Of a stretch of DNA of 60,000 bases, positions 1 through 12,321 are shown piece by piece (within the stretch, counting starts at the first letter, position 1; each line of letters opens with the position of its first letter). Source of the DNA: Tubulanus polymorphus. Taxonomy: Eukaryota; Nemertea; Palaeonemertea; Tubulaniformes; Tubulanidae. The translations under genes were made by a program, and so were the position numbers. The notes below the pieces were generated by a model that had not been told where the DNA came from, did not search any database, and worked only from the letters and a program-made list of their open reading frames with translations. The stretch spans positions 5,205,414 to 5,265,413 of the forward strand of contig NC_134034.1 in the NCBI RefSeq assembly GCF_964204645.1. Reading direction: 5' to 3'.

Positions 1-1090
1 ATGTTCGCGGATGATACCAACACTTTTGCTAGTCATAGTAACCCTGATATCCTTGAAAATATTGTGAATCAAGAATTAGGAAAGCTATTCATCTGGTTCT
101 GTGCAAACAAATTATCACTTAATCTATTAAAAACACATTATCTTATATTCAGCAGAGCTAGAAAAAAACCTGACTTACATGTTTCTTTAAATGGTAACAT
201 CTTAAAAAAACTGCCTTACTCCAAATTTCTAGGTGTATATATTGACGAGGATCTCAATTGGAAACCACATATCCAGCAAACTTCTCAAAAAATCTCGAAA
301 CATGTTGGTATCATCCGCAGACTGGCAACATACTTGCCCACGAAGATTCTTATTGAACTATACTATACTATGATTTATCCACATATATACTGTTGTAATA
401 TTGTGTGGGGAAACCACCACACTAACTTAAATAGGATTGTTCTTCAAAAAAAGGTAATCAGAACTATAATTAAAACCCACTACTTAGCACATACTAGCCA
501 TTATTTAAAGATTTAAATATTCTAAAAGCAGATGACGTTAACAAATTACAAGTTGCCCAATTTATGTACATGTATGTATCAAACCTTTTACCAGATGTAT
601 TCAATGGCTTCTTCGAGTTAAACAGAAATCGCAGAACCCGCCACACAAACTATTTTTTACTACCCTTATGCCGAAATAACTTTAGCCGAAATTTCCTTAG
701 TTACAATGGCCCAAAACTTTGGAATGAAATGAGTAATATTTTCAAATCATCACCTTCCCTAGAGATCTTTAAGTCAGCTTATAAGAAATTCATAATTAGT
801 AATTATTAATCATTATTAAGAAAAAAACCCCAATGAATTAATCAAACAATGTAACTGTACCTATATCATCTTACTATTATATACCTATTTTTGTATGCCT
901 GTAGCAGTAGAAAATCATGTGTGAATGCGAAAGTATGAATGTGTGGGTGAGAGTGAAGTGTGTATTTGGGTACCTGTTGCTACAAGTGAAAACTTTTAAC
1001 AGGTTCACCCTGCTAATATATGTTAAAAAAAATTATGTAATTTATATTTAATTCATGTTTATTAGCAAAATAAAGAATGAATATAATTAA
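1..1090 (+). pseudogene. 3' part of a non-LTR retrotransposon (reverse transcriptase C-terminal half)
   Basis: The window opens inside a reverse transcriptase. The first residues contain FADDTN, the catalytic FADD form of the YxDD motif. A thumb-like segment follows (residues about 60-150, with KFLGVYIDEDLNW, a common motif of Jockey/CR1/L2-type LINEs). The frame shifts near position 502 and continues in frame 3 to a stop at 807-809, ending with the family-typical NGPKLWNE...LEIFKSAYKKF tail. After the stop comes about 280 bp of AT-rich 3' UTR with AATAAA near 1070. The 5' part lies outside the window. The clade (Jockey, CR1 or L2) is not settled. The frameshift suggests a dead copy. Confidence 0.85.
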
Positions 1091-1667
1091 TTTTCAATTG
1101 AGTTAACCCCCGGGTTAAAGTTGATAGTCTATAAAACCGGGCCCAGAGGTTAAAATTATCAAAATCCAATACTGTTATCTATTTAAGTAACTATAATACT
1201 GAGAACATTTTGACTGATAATCCTGTAAACAGGAGGGGTACTTACGTCTAAAGAACATATTAAACAATTTCGGAATTAAACACTATAATTTCAAAAAGCG
1301 AAAATAAAACTGGAGGCCAAAGTACCTCCAGCCAATACTGTTTTTCATTTGAAGAATACTGGGAGCAGTTTCAACTATAATGCTGTAAACACATTACGAT
1401 TTCAAAAAGGAAACATGAACATTCATTTTTACATAATAACAATAACATAGAAATTGAATATTTTCAATATGGCTTATTTCTAAGCAAATCATTTACCTGG
1501 ACAACTATTTTCTATGAATATTCAATTGGCCAACTATATGATTCCTGTGGTACCCGTGAATCATACAAGAGCAGCGACTTACTCTTGGAAGGTTATGGCT
1601 GAATAAGTCATTCGACGAGAGTTAACTTGCGCAAGAATGTCTACTACTCTTCCGGGTCAATTTGTGT
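1091..1667. other. AT-rich spacer between LINE end and hAT gene
   Basis: No coding region is supported. It may hold the 3' UTR and terminal repeat of the hAT element downstream, but I could not find a matching terminal inverted repeat here. Confidence 0.4.
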
Positions 1668-4600
1668 TTAACTGATATGAATCAATGCAAGTGCAGACAG
1701 CCGATCATGACCCATATTAGCTCGCATGTAGTTTGAAAGTCTCCTAATGACGCTAAAACTACGTTCGCATCCACAAGAAGACACAGGAATAGTACAGAGA
1801 ATCCGCAGAAGTTGGTGAATATTTGGATACAGAGCTTTTTCACAGCATTTCAAAGCCTATAAGTGTTAGGTAAGTCTTCCAATTTGTAACTACTGAATTT
1901 ATGTTTCCAGGCCTTAAACTCTCGTTGCATTAACTCTGGAGCTAGCAGGTCATCTTTATACTTCTCTACAGATAGTGATATGCCATCATAGTTGACGTTG
2001 TTTTTGACTAATACTTCTAGTACAATTTGCAACGCAGAAATTGCTATTTCTGTATTTCTACTGAACTGACTGTCCAGCTCACAGCAGATATGATCGACAA
2101 ACGGTATTGCCAGGTTGCGGCGATAATACTCTTCTGGCGTACCTGCAGGAGCATTTGCTCTATGTTGTTGTCTGCCTGCAACTCTTGGTAATTTTGCTTC
2201 TGAACTAACAGCTTTTGCCATTCTAATAGACTGCTGCATAGTCTGTGCAAACTGGTCATCCAATTTGTTCCTGATTTCGGCATATGTGGCACGGATTTCC
2301 GTCATCATATTATATGCCGCAACAATGTCAACAGCTCGAGATTGCAGGAGCACAGTTACAGACTCTAAGTGAGATAGAAATTGGTTACAGTAACGAATGT
2401 TACGATGAATTCGAAATCGATGATGGAATGAAGATATGATGTAGCATTCTTTTTTGTGATTCATTGTCCCACTGACCTGGCACTAAATCATTTGAGTAAC
2501 CTTCTTTCTTGTGCAGGTTGAGACCAATTATTTCCAAAGATGTCACAATGTATGTGAATGCCTGGTAGAAGTGGCGGTAACTGCTATGCCTTTCAGTCCA
2601 CCTTGTTTTGCATAGTGATAACAGAGGCAATCGGTTCGAGTAAGCATGTTCACAGTCTACTGATATAACATTTTTCAGCAGCTCGTGACGTTTCGGGCTG
2701 TTATTGAAAAACAGGAAAACTGCTTGCAGCTTGTCAATCATGTTTCGTACCCCAGCTATCTTTGATGAGTGTACTATAACCAAGTTTAAACAATGATTAT
2801 TACAGTGCACATAGTCCGCATTCGGTGCCTGTTGTTTGATCTGTGCCTGTACTCCGTGAAGATCACTGGACATAGCTACAGCCCCGTCATATGCTTGACC
2901 TCGCAGATTGTTGAAATCGAGTCCAATTTCATCCAAAAATCTCAATATCGTCTGTGCTATGTACAAACCTGCTGTTCTTAGTAACGGCAAGAAACCCAGG
3001 AATTCTTCACGCACACTACAACTTGAGTCGACAAATCTCACACAAAGTGAAAGTTCTTCTCTGTTGTGGCTGCTCACTTCGTCTGCCATTATTGCAAACA
3101 CCCCAGTATTGATTTCAGCTACCAGTTTAATGATAATGTTCTTTCCACTAATATCAATAATCTCATTTTGAATCTTTGATGATGTGTACTGGGTATTTTT
3201 TCTCTCTGGAGCTTGTAAATGATTTTTCAGATGTGCGTTGTTTTCCGATAAAAGTTTCATCAAAGCCAAAAAGTTACCAGGATTTGCATTACAGTTGACC
3301 CGTTGGGAGAGTGTCTCATTTCGGAAACCCCGCAAGGCAATACACTGTTTAGCACAGTACAAAACGGCTCTGACAATGAATCCAATAATAAATCGATTTT
3401 TCCTCAGAAGTTCTGCCCGCTTTTCATCAAACTGAGCTGCTATTGTAACGGATTTTCCATTCCACAGATAAAATTGATTGCCTTGACAGTGGCATCTTTA
3501 TGCCCTCCACGTGCATCATGTTTTAGAAATTCATCAGAGCATTTTGTCCATTTAATAAATGGCTTGGTCACCAGTACCCCTCTCATTTTGAAGTTTGGAG
3601 CAAAAAGAGCACAGTTTATGCAGAAAACACCATGAACAATGTTACCATAAACAAGCCACTCATATTTGCGAAGCCATCCAAGACTGAATGCTCTGTTGCA
3701 GCCATTCATGAGAACAGTTGGAAATCTGTAATTCTCAGTTGGCTTAAAATGATTAGCCAACAGGGCATACTTCGCACCATCAGACAGTTGAGAAAGTGCA
3801 TTTGTAATTTCGTCAACCGACTTTGTGGCATCGATGAACTTCCCTATATCACCTGTAAAGAGTAAAGATAAAGAACTGTTGGGCTAGTAGCAATTCAAAG
3901 ATTTAGTGCCCATACCCATTAGGGTGCCCTTTGGGTAAAAAATTAAAAGAATTACTACCTAATTATTACCTAATTAATTTGGTATTGATAAGATTAAATT
4001 TTTGCTGAAATTTTACCAGTCACAGCAAAGCTTAAAGATGCCACATGCAATAATTAATGTTCTCTAGATATTTACATTGTACCTGGATTTCTGTTTCGCC
4101 AAAAGTTGATTCTTTGTCACCCTGAATCATTAAGTCAGGGGTGGGTTGTCGGTTTCTCTGATTTTACACCATCTCTGACGGGTTCCTTCATCTAATTCTG
4201 GAATGATCTCATCTATCAAGCCAGTGTTGTTTTTAACATAAGATATAATATCAGCATCTGAAATTGAAGAAAGATAATATTTATACATTGAGTGTTCAAT
4301 AATACGTTACTATATAATTTTTCCAATGTATTTAGGGTCGTTTCAGAAGGAAACTATAATAATCTAGGGCCATCCATTCTTCCTATAACCCACAAAAATG
4401 ACATTTTGTTTATCAGAATCGTGTGATATTTACAGATAATAGGTTACGCAATAAAAATCGACCAATTCGTATTCAGAATAGCAAGAAAACGTGGTTAGGC
4501 GTACTAACCTGAAAAACCTGCTGTTGAAACATTCTGTTCTGGTTGTTGAAGATCGAAAATAGCGTTGAGATCAATGTTTGTCTGCTGTGTTGGTGCAATA

Positions 4601-5365
4601 GTAGGATCAGCAACATCAGATGATTGTGGTTGATTATCAGAAGACGATCCTTTACTGTAATTTTGAATAAACGAGAATTATTTAAAAAAATCCAAGAAGC
4701 TGACTCCTAATTTTTTATGACAATAATGGGCTTCTGGTTTAGTATTTGCTTGACTTGTGTGCATCTAGTTGAATAAGAAAGGCACAGTTTACCAATGACG
4801 TGTAAAATATTTGGTAGAAATGGCTAGCATTAAAACGGATCTTTTCCGGGCCAAAAGTGGCATGAAAAGCCAAAACAAAATGTCACCTCTGGGTCAGGAA
4901 TCACTCACAAGGGCCAAGTCATCATCATATTGCGCATATCAAGCACACACGAAAAAGAGCACATCCGGGTCAGATTCCAGTATCTTATGAAACATGTTCA
5001 CAGAAAAAAGGGCATCTATTTAAAAAATTCGGGCAATTTTACCATGTTTCAGATATTCACCACAATGATCCATCTCACATCAAATATTATCTTGTCTCAT
5101 TTAAAAATGGACATTTTTGACAACAAATAACAATACAAGGACATTATAATGACTTAACGCCTAAAACAATTTAGACCGCCGATGATCGCGGACACGTGGC
5201 GTTTGATAAAAAACACACAGACTATCACTAGCAATTGAAGTTAGTGTATAAAAAAGCGTCTTTTTTGCAAACTTACCTAAAATATTTGCTGATCTTTTCA
5301 CATTTGGCTGCTTCTTCGACTTGTTCTCTTGCTTTACGCTTAATCAAGCGACCTTTAGTCGGCAT
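1668..5365 (-). pseudogene. Spliced hAT-superfamily transposase (ZMYM1/DUF4371 type), broken
   Basis: This is a multi-exon transposase gene on the minus strand. Exon 1 (5365-5277) starts with a basic stretch, MPTKGRLIKRK, a likely nuclear signal. Exon 2 (4654-4509) and exon 3 (about 4255-4090) are low-complexity linker; exon junctions 1-2 and 2-3 keep frame and have GT..AG borders. Exon 4 (3857 down) encodes a TTF-type zinc finger around 3640-3600 (GVFCINCALF). The DUF4371 catalytic region follows (3362-2400) with acidic residues in MADEVSS and GQAYDGA and a CNNHCLN zinc/catalytic motif. The hAT C-terminal dimerisation domain (1853-1668, SSCGCERSFSVIRRL) closes the gene. Frameshifts are visible in exon 3 (a C run near 4143) and near 3440, 2400-2460 and 1850, so this copy is not functional. 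Family assignment is secure; exact exon borders after exon 3 are less so. Confidence 0.85.
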
Positions 5366-5684
5366 TTTTATCTTAAAATGTTCTTAAACGCAGCTAAACA
5401 TAATTCCGATTGAGCTAACAATCGGCGACACTCATTCTGTACCGCGGAACTGCTGCGGAACGACATCAGGACTGTGGAGCGGACAGGAAACGGCGGGTGT
5501 ATTGTACGGAACTTGTACGGAGGTTTTGCGAAGCAGCGCCGGGTCTGTTCTACCAGGTACCCGGTTCGTTGTACCTTTGAGTAATCATTTGAAATGACTA
5601 CTCCAATGTTGTACGGAGGTTTTGCGAAGGGCACTTTCTAAAAAAGGGGGGTTCGTTCGAACCCTGGAACCCCCCTCGGCACAT
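5366..5684. repeat. 5' region and probable right terminus of the hAT element, with a repeated 20-mer
   Basis: The segment just upstream of the hAT start codon holds two copies of tgtacggaggttttgcgaag (about 5514 and 5609). It ends in a G/C-run block at 5644-5680 (ggggggttcgttcgaaccc... then ccccc), which resembles hAT terminal repeats of marine invertebrates. The opposite terminus was not found, so the element border is inferred from one side only. Confidence 0.45.
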
Positions 5685-8240
5685 GCATGGCTGTACGAAA
5701 ACGGTTATAGTGGGATTCTAACCCAATAGCTTATGATAAACTACACACCTAAGTCCTCGAAATACCAAACAGAAATGAACGTTCTCCTATTTCAATTTCG
5801 CGAGTATTTCGAGTTTGAATATGACAAATCTGAGCGCTCACTTAAATCCATGTAAGTTTGGGTGAATTTCCGGGGGGGGGGGGGAGGACAAAACGACACG
5901 ATTTTGGTGGCCTACCTCATCAAATCATACATCATATGAAAGCTATTTACTACAAAATAAAACTAACTTGTAGCGCATGGAAATAAACAGCTAATGAGCT
6001 ATTCAGTATCGTGATGAACTTAGATTCTACCTGGAAGGAGGAGTAATTGACACTACATAGTGCAATTCCTGAGTGATAACGGGTTTAAAAAGGCCCTTGC
6101 AAAATTAGTTACGTTCCATTACGTCTCTGGAATTTATTCCTGTTTAATCAAGATACATTATCTTCGTATTGTCTTCTCTCGCTCTTTTAATTCTTGTCAG
6201 ATATTTTCGTCTTTGTATAAAGATATCTCTTCGGCCATTGCTGAATCAATGACATGATATAAGAATGGTTATTGCTTGGATTACGGATTTGATGTTGAAA
6301 TTTTCAGAGACAGGCAAAAAAGTATATCTTCCGTATTCCTTCCACATCTGGAGCAAACATTCAGTTTTTGTTTAGACGTAACCTGAATTATACTTTAAAA
6401 AGCTTCATATCAAGGGTATGTCGTAGGACTCTTGATGCCCATGAATTATCATCCCATAATAACAATGAATCCAATTATGCATGAACGTTAGCATGACTGA
6501 TTACTAATCCAAATACTTTAAACATGGCATTAGAAAAAAAAACAATTACACAAAGCGTCAAGTACTTACAGCATCTTGCAAACAAGTTACGGCTTTGACT
6601 GCAAATGACAAGAAAGCTTGATTTGAAACGTACACTTGCACACTGTGGTTTAAATATATTCCCACCAGCTGCAAGAATCCGAAAAGGAAATAAAGACCGT
6701 AGTGACCAGTTCATTCCACGAATAATAGCTGGAAGAAAGTAATCGAAATAAATAGTCATATACATGGGTGCAAACCAGTCCCTAGCTGACTACTTAGGCT
6801 TCCCCCTGGCTTTACACGCTATATTAAGGGCCTATATCTATTCTTGGCGTATCCCCCAAAAAGCTAGGCATCTAGTAGGTAGCCAACTATGATCATTCTT
6901 TCGCCGAGTACTCATTTGCTACCATATGTACTCTATCATAGCACCACCCAGTGGAAAGGTGGCCTTAACTGCAGTTAGACCAAGAAATCATGTCTAACAT
7001 TCCCTGGTTAATGGATTCTCACCTTTCAAATTACATGAACTCTGCTGTCGTTGTCATCGATCCGAGTCGTCAAGTGAACGCGGAAGTAAAATTCCATATG
7101 AAAACCCCTTGAGCCAGAAATCGTCAGGAAATGTAGCCAACGTAATTTTACCAACGTAAATTGATTTACGAATTGAATTAATCACATGACTCATTTTAGG
7201 GATTATAGTTCATTAAAGTTCTAAAACTCGCCAAAAATTTGCGATGAATCTAAGCCGAAATTATTTCAACCATCCGCCATGTTGTTTCATTAATAAGACA
7301 CTTGTTGCGCACGGGCTGTGTATTGTTCGCAGTAAATGTCGGATCCGGACTAATTGTAAGTCTGTATCCTTGATTTACGGTTGAGTTTGACGCTCGAGGT
7401 CATCCGGTAATTTGTAGGCTTTTGTAGGCATACATGTGACCTGAAGGGATTTATTGCTTGGGATTCCATCACTTATTAATTTATGATAATATTGATAATA
7501 GTGCTTTATTGGTGATCTAAAACTTTACAGTATGTATTCAAATAGTTCAATAAAACATGTCTTTTATCGGATTAACAGAGATATATTCTTATCTCTTTTT
7601 AATGTCAACTCATCAGCGATCATAAGATTGAGTTCTTTATAGAACATATCAAGATCTTTAATGATTTGATATTATCAAAATGCTTCACGAATGCATGGTG
7701 AAATCAATTAGCATTTTTTGAGTTCAAGTGGTTTAATTCAGTTTCAAAGCTGGATCACATCAAAAACATTGTATAAGTACATATACACATAAGTGCCATA
7801 AGCCAACGGGTACGATTAGTTCATGCAACTCCCAACGGAACTATCAAAGCGTCAAACAATTAAGGTACACCAGTAGTTTTTACGTGGTAGCCCTTGTGGA
7901 TCCACATATCTCGTCGCGCTCCTTCAAAATAGTCTATGTTATAAACTGATAAGAGTTATTTTGGTGAAATCTTTGTGCGCTTCCCAGTGCGACATTTAAA
8001 CCAGCAAGGCAGAAACCCGTCGTTGCTGCTTTGCAGCTATATTTTCAATTGTTGAAAATTGAACTAAAAGCGAAAATATCCGAACCGAATTACACCAATA
8101 AAAGGTCTACATTACTTACATACATATAAGACAAGATACGACAAGATACGATTAACTAGTCACATTTTAAAGGTATACCACTTAAATTACCACAGTTCAA
8201 TAATTACATAAAGTACGCGCAATTTAATTTTTATAATCTT
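5685..8240. other. Mostly non-coding stretch with a poly-G tract and one dispersed repeat
   Basis: No intact gene is seen. A 12-13 base G run lies at about 5872-5884. On the minus strand around 6490-6040 a weak, stop-broken coding-like signal includes a C-x2-C spaced motif (CSRCGRNTED) that recalls the zinc-binding tail of some LINE reverse transcriptases; I would not call it a gene. The dispersed repeat at 7428-8043 is listed separately. Confidence 0.5.
7428..8043 (-). repeat. Dispersed repeat, inverted relative of 27219-27836
   Basis: About 615 bp match the reverse complement of 27219-27836 along most of their length, with scattered substitutions and small indels (estimated by eye at about 80%). 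Shared blocks include the start catacatgtgacctgaaggg, the middle gggctaccacg/cgtggtagccc and the end ttgctgctttgcagctatat. No coding potential is seen. It is best read as a non-autonomous DNA transposon or a fragment of one. Confidence 0.75.
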
Positions 8241-8985
8241 ACAGGGATCCAGAGTTTAACTTTTCGCGGATGATACTACAAAATAGACAATGAACTTCTG
8301 CGGCAGAAGTGGACTCAATGGCGATAACGCTGTCGAACATCTCATGTCTGTGAATTATCTTCTGTCGAGGATCGGGCAACCTGGCTGTTGACTCAAGTGG
8401 GATGAGTTTGCATTGTGATTAAGTCTTCTTTACAGGTTCGCCTGTTGGTGTAATTTATGTAACGGGTGGTACATGTACAATGTTCTTAGATTTCGGAGTT
8501 TCTGTCCGTAGGAAAATTCTTCGGCTCATCGAAAAATGAGAGTTTCGTTAATTCTTCGGTTGACGGAAGATCTGCCATTTATTACATCTACAGGTGTGTG
8601 TTTTTCTATCTTAACAGCCTTGGGAGAAGTGGAGTTCGCATCTTAAGTAAATTTCTGTTTTACGCTTTTTATCTTTTCCGTTGCTTTTATTAGCCCACGA
8701 GGACGATCATTTTCATTGTCTTCCACGTGGAGGAATGTTTCATTTCGATATGATGTACTATGATGTACTAGCAAATCGCTATCATCCATTACTCTCTCAC
8801 ATAATAAGCATGCGAACACTAAGACTCTGTTTTCTTTATTCATCTCTTCAGCTCGTCTTTGACAAATATGCAAATGACGTCTTTTGTTCATTTCTTCGCT
8901 GAAAATGTTTTGGCAGGTGTGGCACCTCCAGCCATCCCCTTTTCGCGGTGTCGTGTAAATGGGTCGTCTGGGCTTCACTACGCTT
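8241..8985 (-). pseudogene. C2H2 zinc-finger ORF, possibly the downstream part of the decayed gypsy element
   Basis: An open frame on the minus strand (8978-8643, 111 residues, no ATG at its start) contains one good C2H2-like finger (CHTCQNIF..12..HLHIC) near residue 19 and a weaker second one (CLLCERVMDDSDLLVHH) near residue 58, then a basic tail. It lies directly beside the hAT insertion at 8992-12254, on the same strand as the gypsy pol fragments beyond it. It may be the segment of the same retroelement past the integrase, or an unrelated older zinc-finger fragment. No family was recognised. Confidence 0.4.
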
Positions 8986-9472
8986 TGAAGTCATGTTCCC
9001 ACACTACCTTTGTAATAAAATTCCCAACTTTTTCCCAAATATTTCCCAAATCAATTCTCATTATTCCCAAATGCAAACGTCAGCAGATAATAGGCGGAAT
9101 ACTTATCATTTTGCATTCGGAGTTATGCAGAGAGAGCTAGATCCTCAGTGTGCTATTCGCCAAAACAGGATTTCCTTCATGACTTGGGCAAGTCCTTTTT
9201 GTTACCTTCGTTGGAGGAAATAGTTAGTATAGAGGTAGGTCGGACAATATTTTGAAGAAACTTCCAAGACAATGAACTCAAAAACAGCCTAGCGGAATTC
9301 TTATCAATCATATACTTGACTGAGAGTAGATTTATAATTATCATTTTATTACACAAAATACAAAAGCAAACCAAAATGAATTAATTTTTTCTCATTCTAG
9401 CTCATGTATAGGTTATGCTGCACAGTACTTGAAGCCAGCCAATCGGAGAACATCAGGAATTACTTGCCTAGT

Positions 9473-10800
9473 TTAAAGCCGTTTAAGCTCCTTACTTTTA
9501 GATTCAAGATCAAGTTCAGCATTCTCAAATTCAACTGTCTTCTCCTTTACTTTCTGCCTAAGTGCATTTCCCTTGGAAAGATGGGTCATAGACTGTAAGT
9601 GTTCAGCTTGTTTTAGCGCCTTGTCAGCATCTTCATTCAAAGCACTGACAACAGTTTCAATTTTCCTGACCTTTTTGCGCATACAATCAACTTCACTTTG
9701 CAACATTTTACGTTTCTGTAACTTCGCTTCGTCTTTCTCTTTTTTCCTATTCGATTCAAGATAGCTTCGATACTGTTGTGACCCAGAGACAGCAGCTTTA
9801 ATCATCATATTTGTTAGAGTTATTTTCTCAATACCTCCAACTGATGCAATATAATCCTTTACAACTCTAAGGGCCACTAAGTTGTGCTCAGACAAATTTG
9901 TATCTACAACCTCTTTGTTTATGGAAAAGCCCCTTTCCACAGCTGCTTGACCGTGGGACAAAAGTAATAGCACTCTTATAACTGGCCACTGTTTCTTAAA
10001 CTCCCTATGCCCATCATCATACAGCACCTGATAGAAGAGCTCATCATGACGATCAGTTTCCCGACTGAATTTAACAACCAGGTCAAGACGTTTTGCCTTT
10101 TCCAGAAACAACCTGAATTCATCTGCAATATCATCACACTGGCGAGGATCAACTAGTTTAACAGAATGCAGCTCTTGCAGCACTTTCTTAAATTTTTCAA
10201 AACATGCTGCTCTGTCCTTTACCATTTTTTCTGGCTGTAAACAAGTGAGGTAGCGCACTAAACTGTACTTCAGTGGGCATTTAACCATCAACTTCTCAAG
10301 GAAAGAAGAGCACATGGCCCGGCACTTATGCTTAAAATCTGCTACACGCAACTCACTTTATTTGGCAAATTCAACAACTGCTCTTGTGCCAAAAACCCAA
10401 TGTAAACATTTTTAACATGAGTCATTACAATCCACCATATCTAAACATCTCCAAATCTCAGCAGTCGATACATCAGATTTCTGTACTAGAACTGAACGTG
10501 GAGACGAAGTGGTAATAATTGGCGCGTGACTAACTGCTGTTGTGGTTTGCTTGGTGAAAAAACCAGTTATATTTTGACCGGTTTTGTTTTTATCTCTGTG
10601 AATTTTAAAATATTGTATATGTTTTTTTTTCCTTCTGAATGTGACTTTAGTGCCTGGCGACCCATCGATGCGATGCTAAACGTAGTCTTACAAAGTTTAC
10701 ATTTAGCAACACATTGGTCGTGAATCCTCTTCTAACCAGTCCTTGAAATCATCGGTTGTTATCCATGTCGGCTGAAACTTGCAAGGCATTTTCGCTGGAA
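9473..10800 (-). pseudogene. hAT transposase: BED finger plus C-terminal dimerisation domain, catalytic core missing
   Basis: The reading starts at a minus-strand ATG near 10790 (MPCKFQPTW). It has a BED-type zinc finger (CKLCKTTFSIASMG...LKSH) reached only after a frameshift near 10728, then a Ser/Thr-rich linker ending at a stop near 10410. The frame resumes at 10351-9473 with the end of the hAT fold (WPVIRVLLLLSHGQAAVERGF, then the LVALRVVKDY helix) and a charged coiled-coil tail of about 110 residues. The usual several hundred residues with the DDE acidic residues between finger and tail are absent. The gene therefore cannot be catalytic and the element is non-autonomous. Confidence 0.8.
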
Positions 10801-10929
10801 TTAGAAAAAAATATAAACCGATGTTGAGCAAATGTATGAGAATGCAAACCACTGGATACAGTCTGCACTCTACCAAAATTGCAGAGAACCCATGTGATAG
10901 ATACATGGGGAACACCGTAACAAATCTAA

Positions 10930-12150
10930 TTAAAACTAACCACGTTACCTTGAAAAGGCAACATGATTAATTATAACTAGTTTGAAAGAGTTCACAGACT
11001 GATCCTAAAGGCCAACTGCTAGCTGTGCCCAAAAATGGGCCTAGGGCTAGTCTGACTGATGGCCACGTGGAACAGTGAAAAGATTTAGCCGCCTGTTATC
11101 CATTTTGAAATTACTACCTAAAATATATAATTTATGAAAGTTAAACTATTTTGAAAACAACTAGGTCTACAACCATAATTTAATTGAGAAGAAAGGCAGC
11201 TGAGGCACAAATTTGCAAGAACTATTTCAACGGGTTTTCAAAAACGCGATTTACATAGTTAAGTTTCGATATCACTTATGAAAATAAAATGACAATTATG
11301 GGCCACCGTACTTTGCCGTTAATTCAATATTTTACCGCCAAACCATCAACACGTGTTGTTTGTGTAAAGCACCTCCACTGAATATTTAGGTAGAACAAAT
11401 ATATAATATCCCTTGAAATATTGGGTTTCAGCAATGCCTAGGTCTAACTAGCTGGTTTCAAATAAGCTGGGCCCTGCCTAATTTCCGAGGCCACACAATA
11501 CATGTATTATTTATAGTTACAGAGGGAACTAGAAGAAATATTTACTGGTGACATTTTTGGTGCAATGTTACACTGATGATGTCGAAAAAATATTATCAGT
11601 AACAAAAAAATATATAACTGAAAATAAATCGTAGGCCAGAAATAAATTGTCTTACTGGAATAATCATACACATGTTAATACGGACCCAGCGTGTAAGCTT
11701 ATATCAATTATTGTGTGATGAAGACGTAGTATCACTTCACACACACAAAAAATCAATACTGTGCCATTCATTCATCATTACACCTGCTGTACTGGGATTG
11801 TTTTCACACAAGCACGACGGCGCTTCTTATCAACAAACACATTTTTGAAAATGCCTACCAGTGGAGACAAGTGCTTGATTGTAACCTCAATCTTTCATCA
11901 TAATATTGCTACTAGAATGTAAATAAATTTGATCATCTATTTTGAATAAGAAGATTGTATTTACCTGTAACTTGACGCCGACGAACAGACACGCAGAATT
12001 ATGGGTTAAGACGATAACAGGCAGTGTAAACAAAAGCACGTGGAACATCGTTAGTTCACGCCGCAAAACATATACTCGCGAAAATACTAACCCGGCTGGA
12101 ATCAGTCTCTGGGAATCGTAGAATTACTTTTCATTTTTAAAGGACTGGCC
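10930..12150. other. Non-coding 5' part of the hAT element
   Basis: No open reading frame or repeat structure stands out. The stretch is AT-rich and probably holds the promoter and subterminal region of the transposase gene. Confidence 0.4.
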
Positions 12151-12321
12151 ATTTTTCCCAACTTTTTCCCGATTTCGTGGGATTTTTTAAATTCCCCAAT
12201 TATTTCCCAACCGGGAAATCTAATTTTAAAATTCCCGGTAGTGTGGGAACCATGTGAAGTGAGCACTTCATTGTCTGAAAGATATGAAACAAAAAGGCTT
12301 CGTCTTAGTTTAAGAACACAT

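Larger units (their letters stand above)
8992..12254 (-). mobile_element. hAT-type DNA transposon, internally deleted, inserted in gypsy remains
   Basis: The ends are inverted repeats: catgttcccacactacc at 8992 and its complement ending at 12254 (ggtagtgtgggaaccatg, one extra base). Both are followed inward by T- and C-rich runs of the form attcccaa...tttcccaa. The flanks carry a duplicated TGAAGT (8986-8991 and 12255-12260). hAT elements usually make 8 bp duplications, so the border may be off by a base or two or the duplication has decayed. The element carries one transposase gene lacking its middle. Confidence 0.75.
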
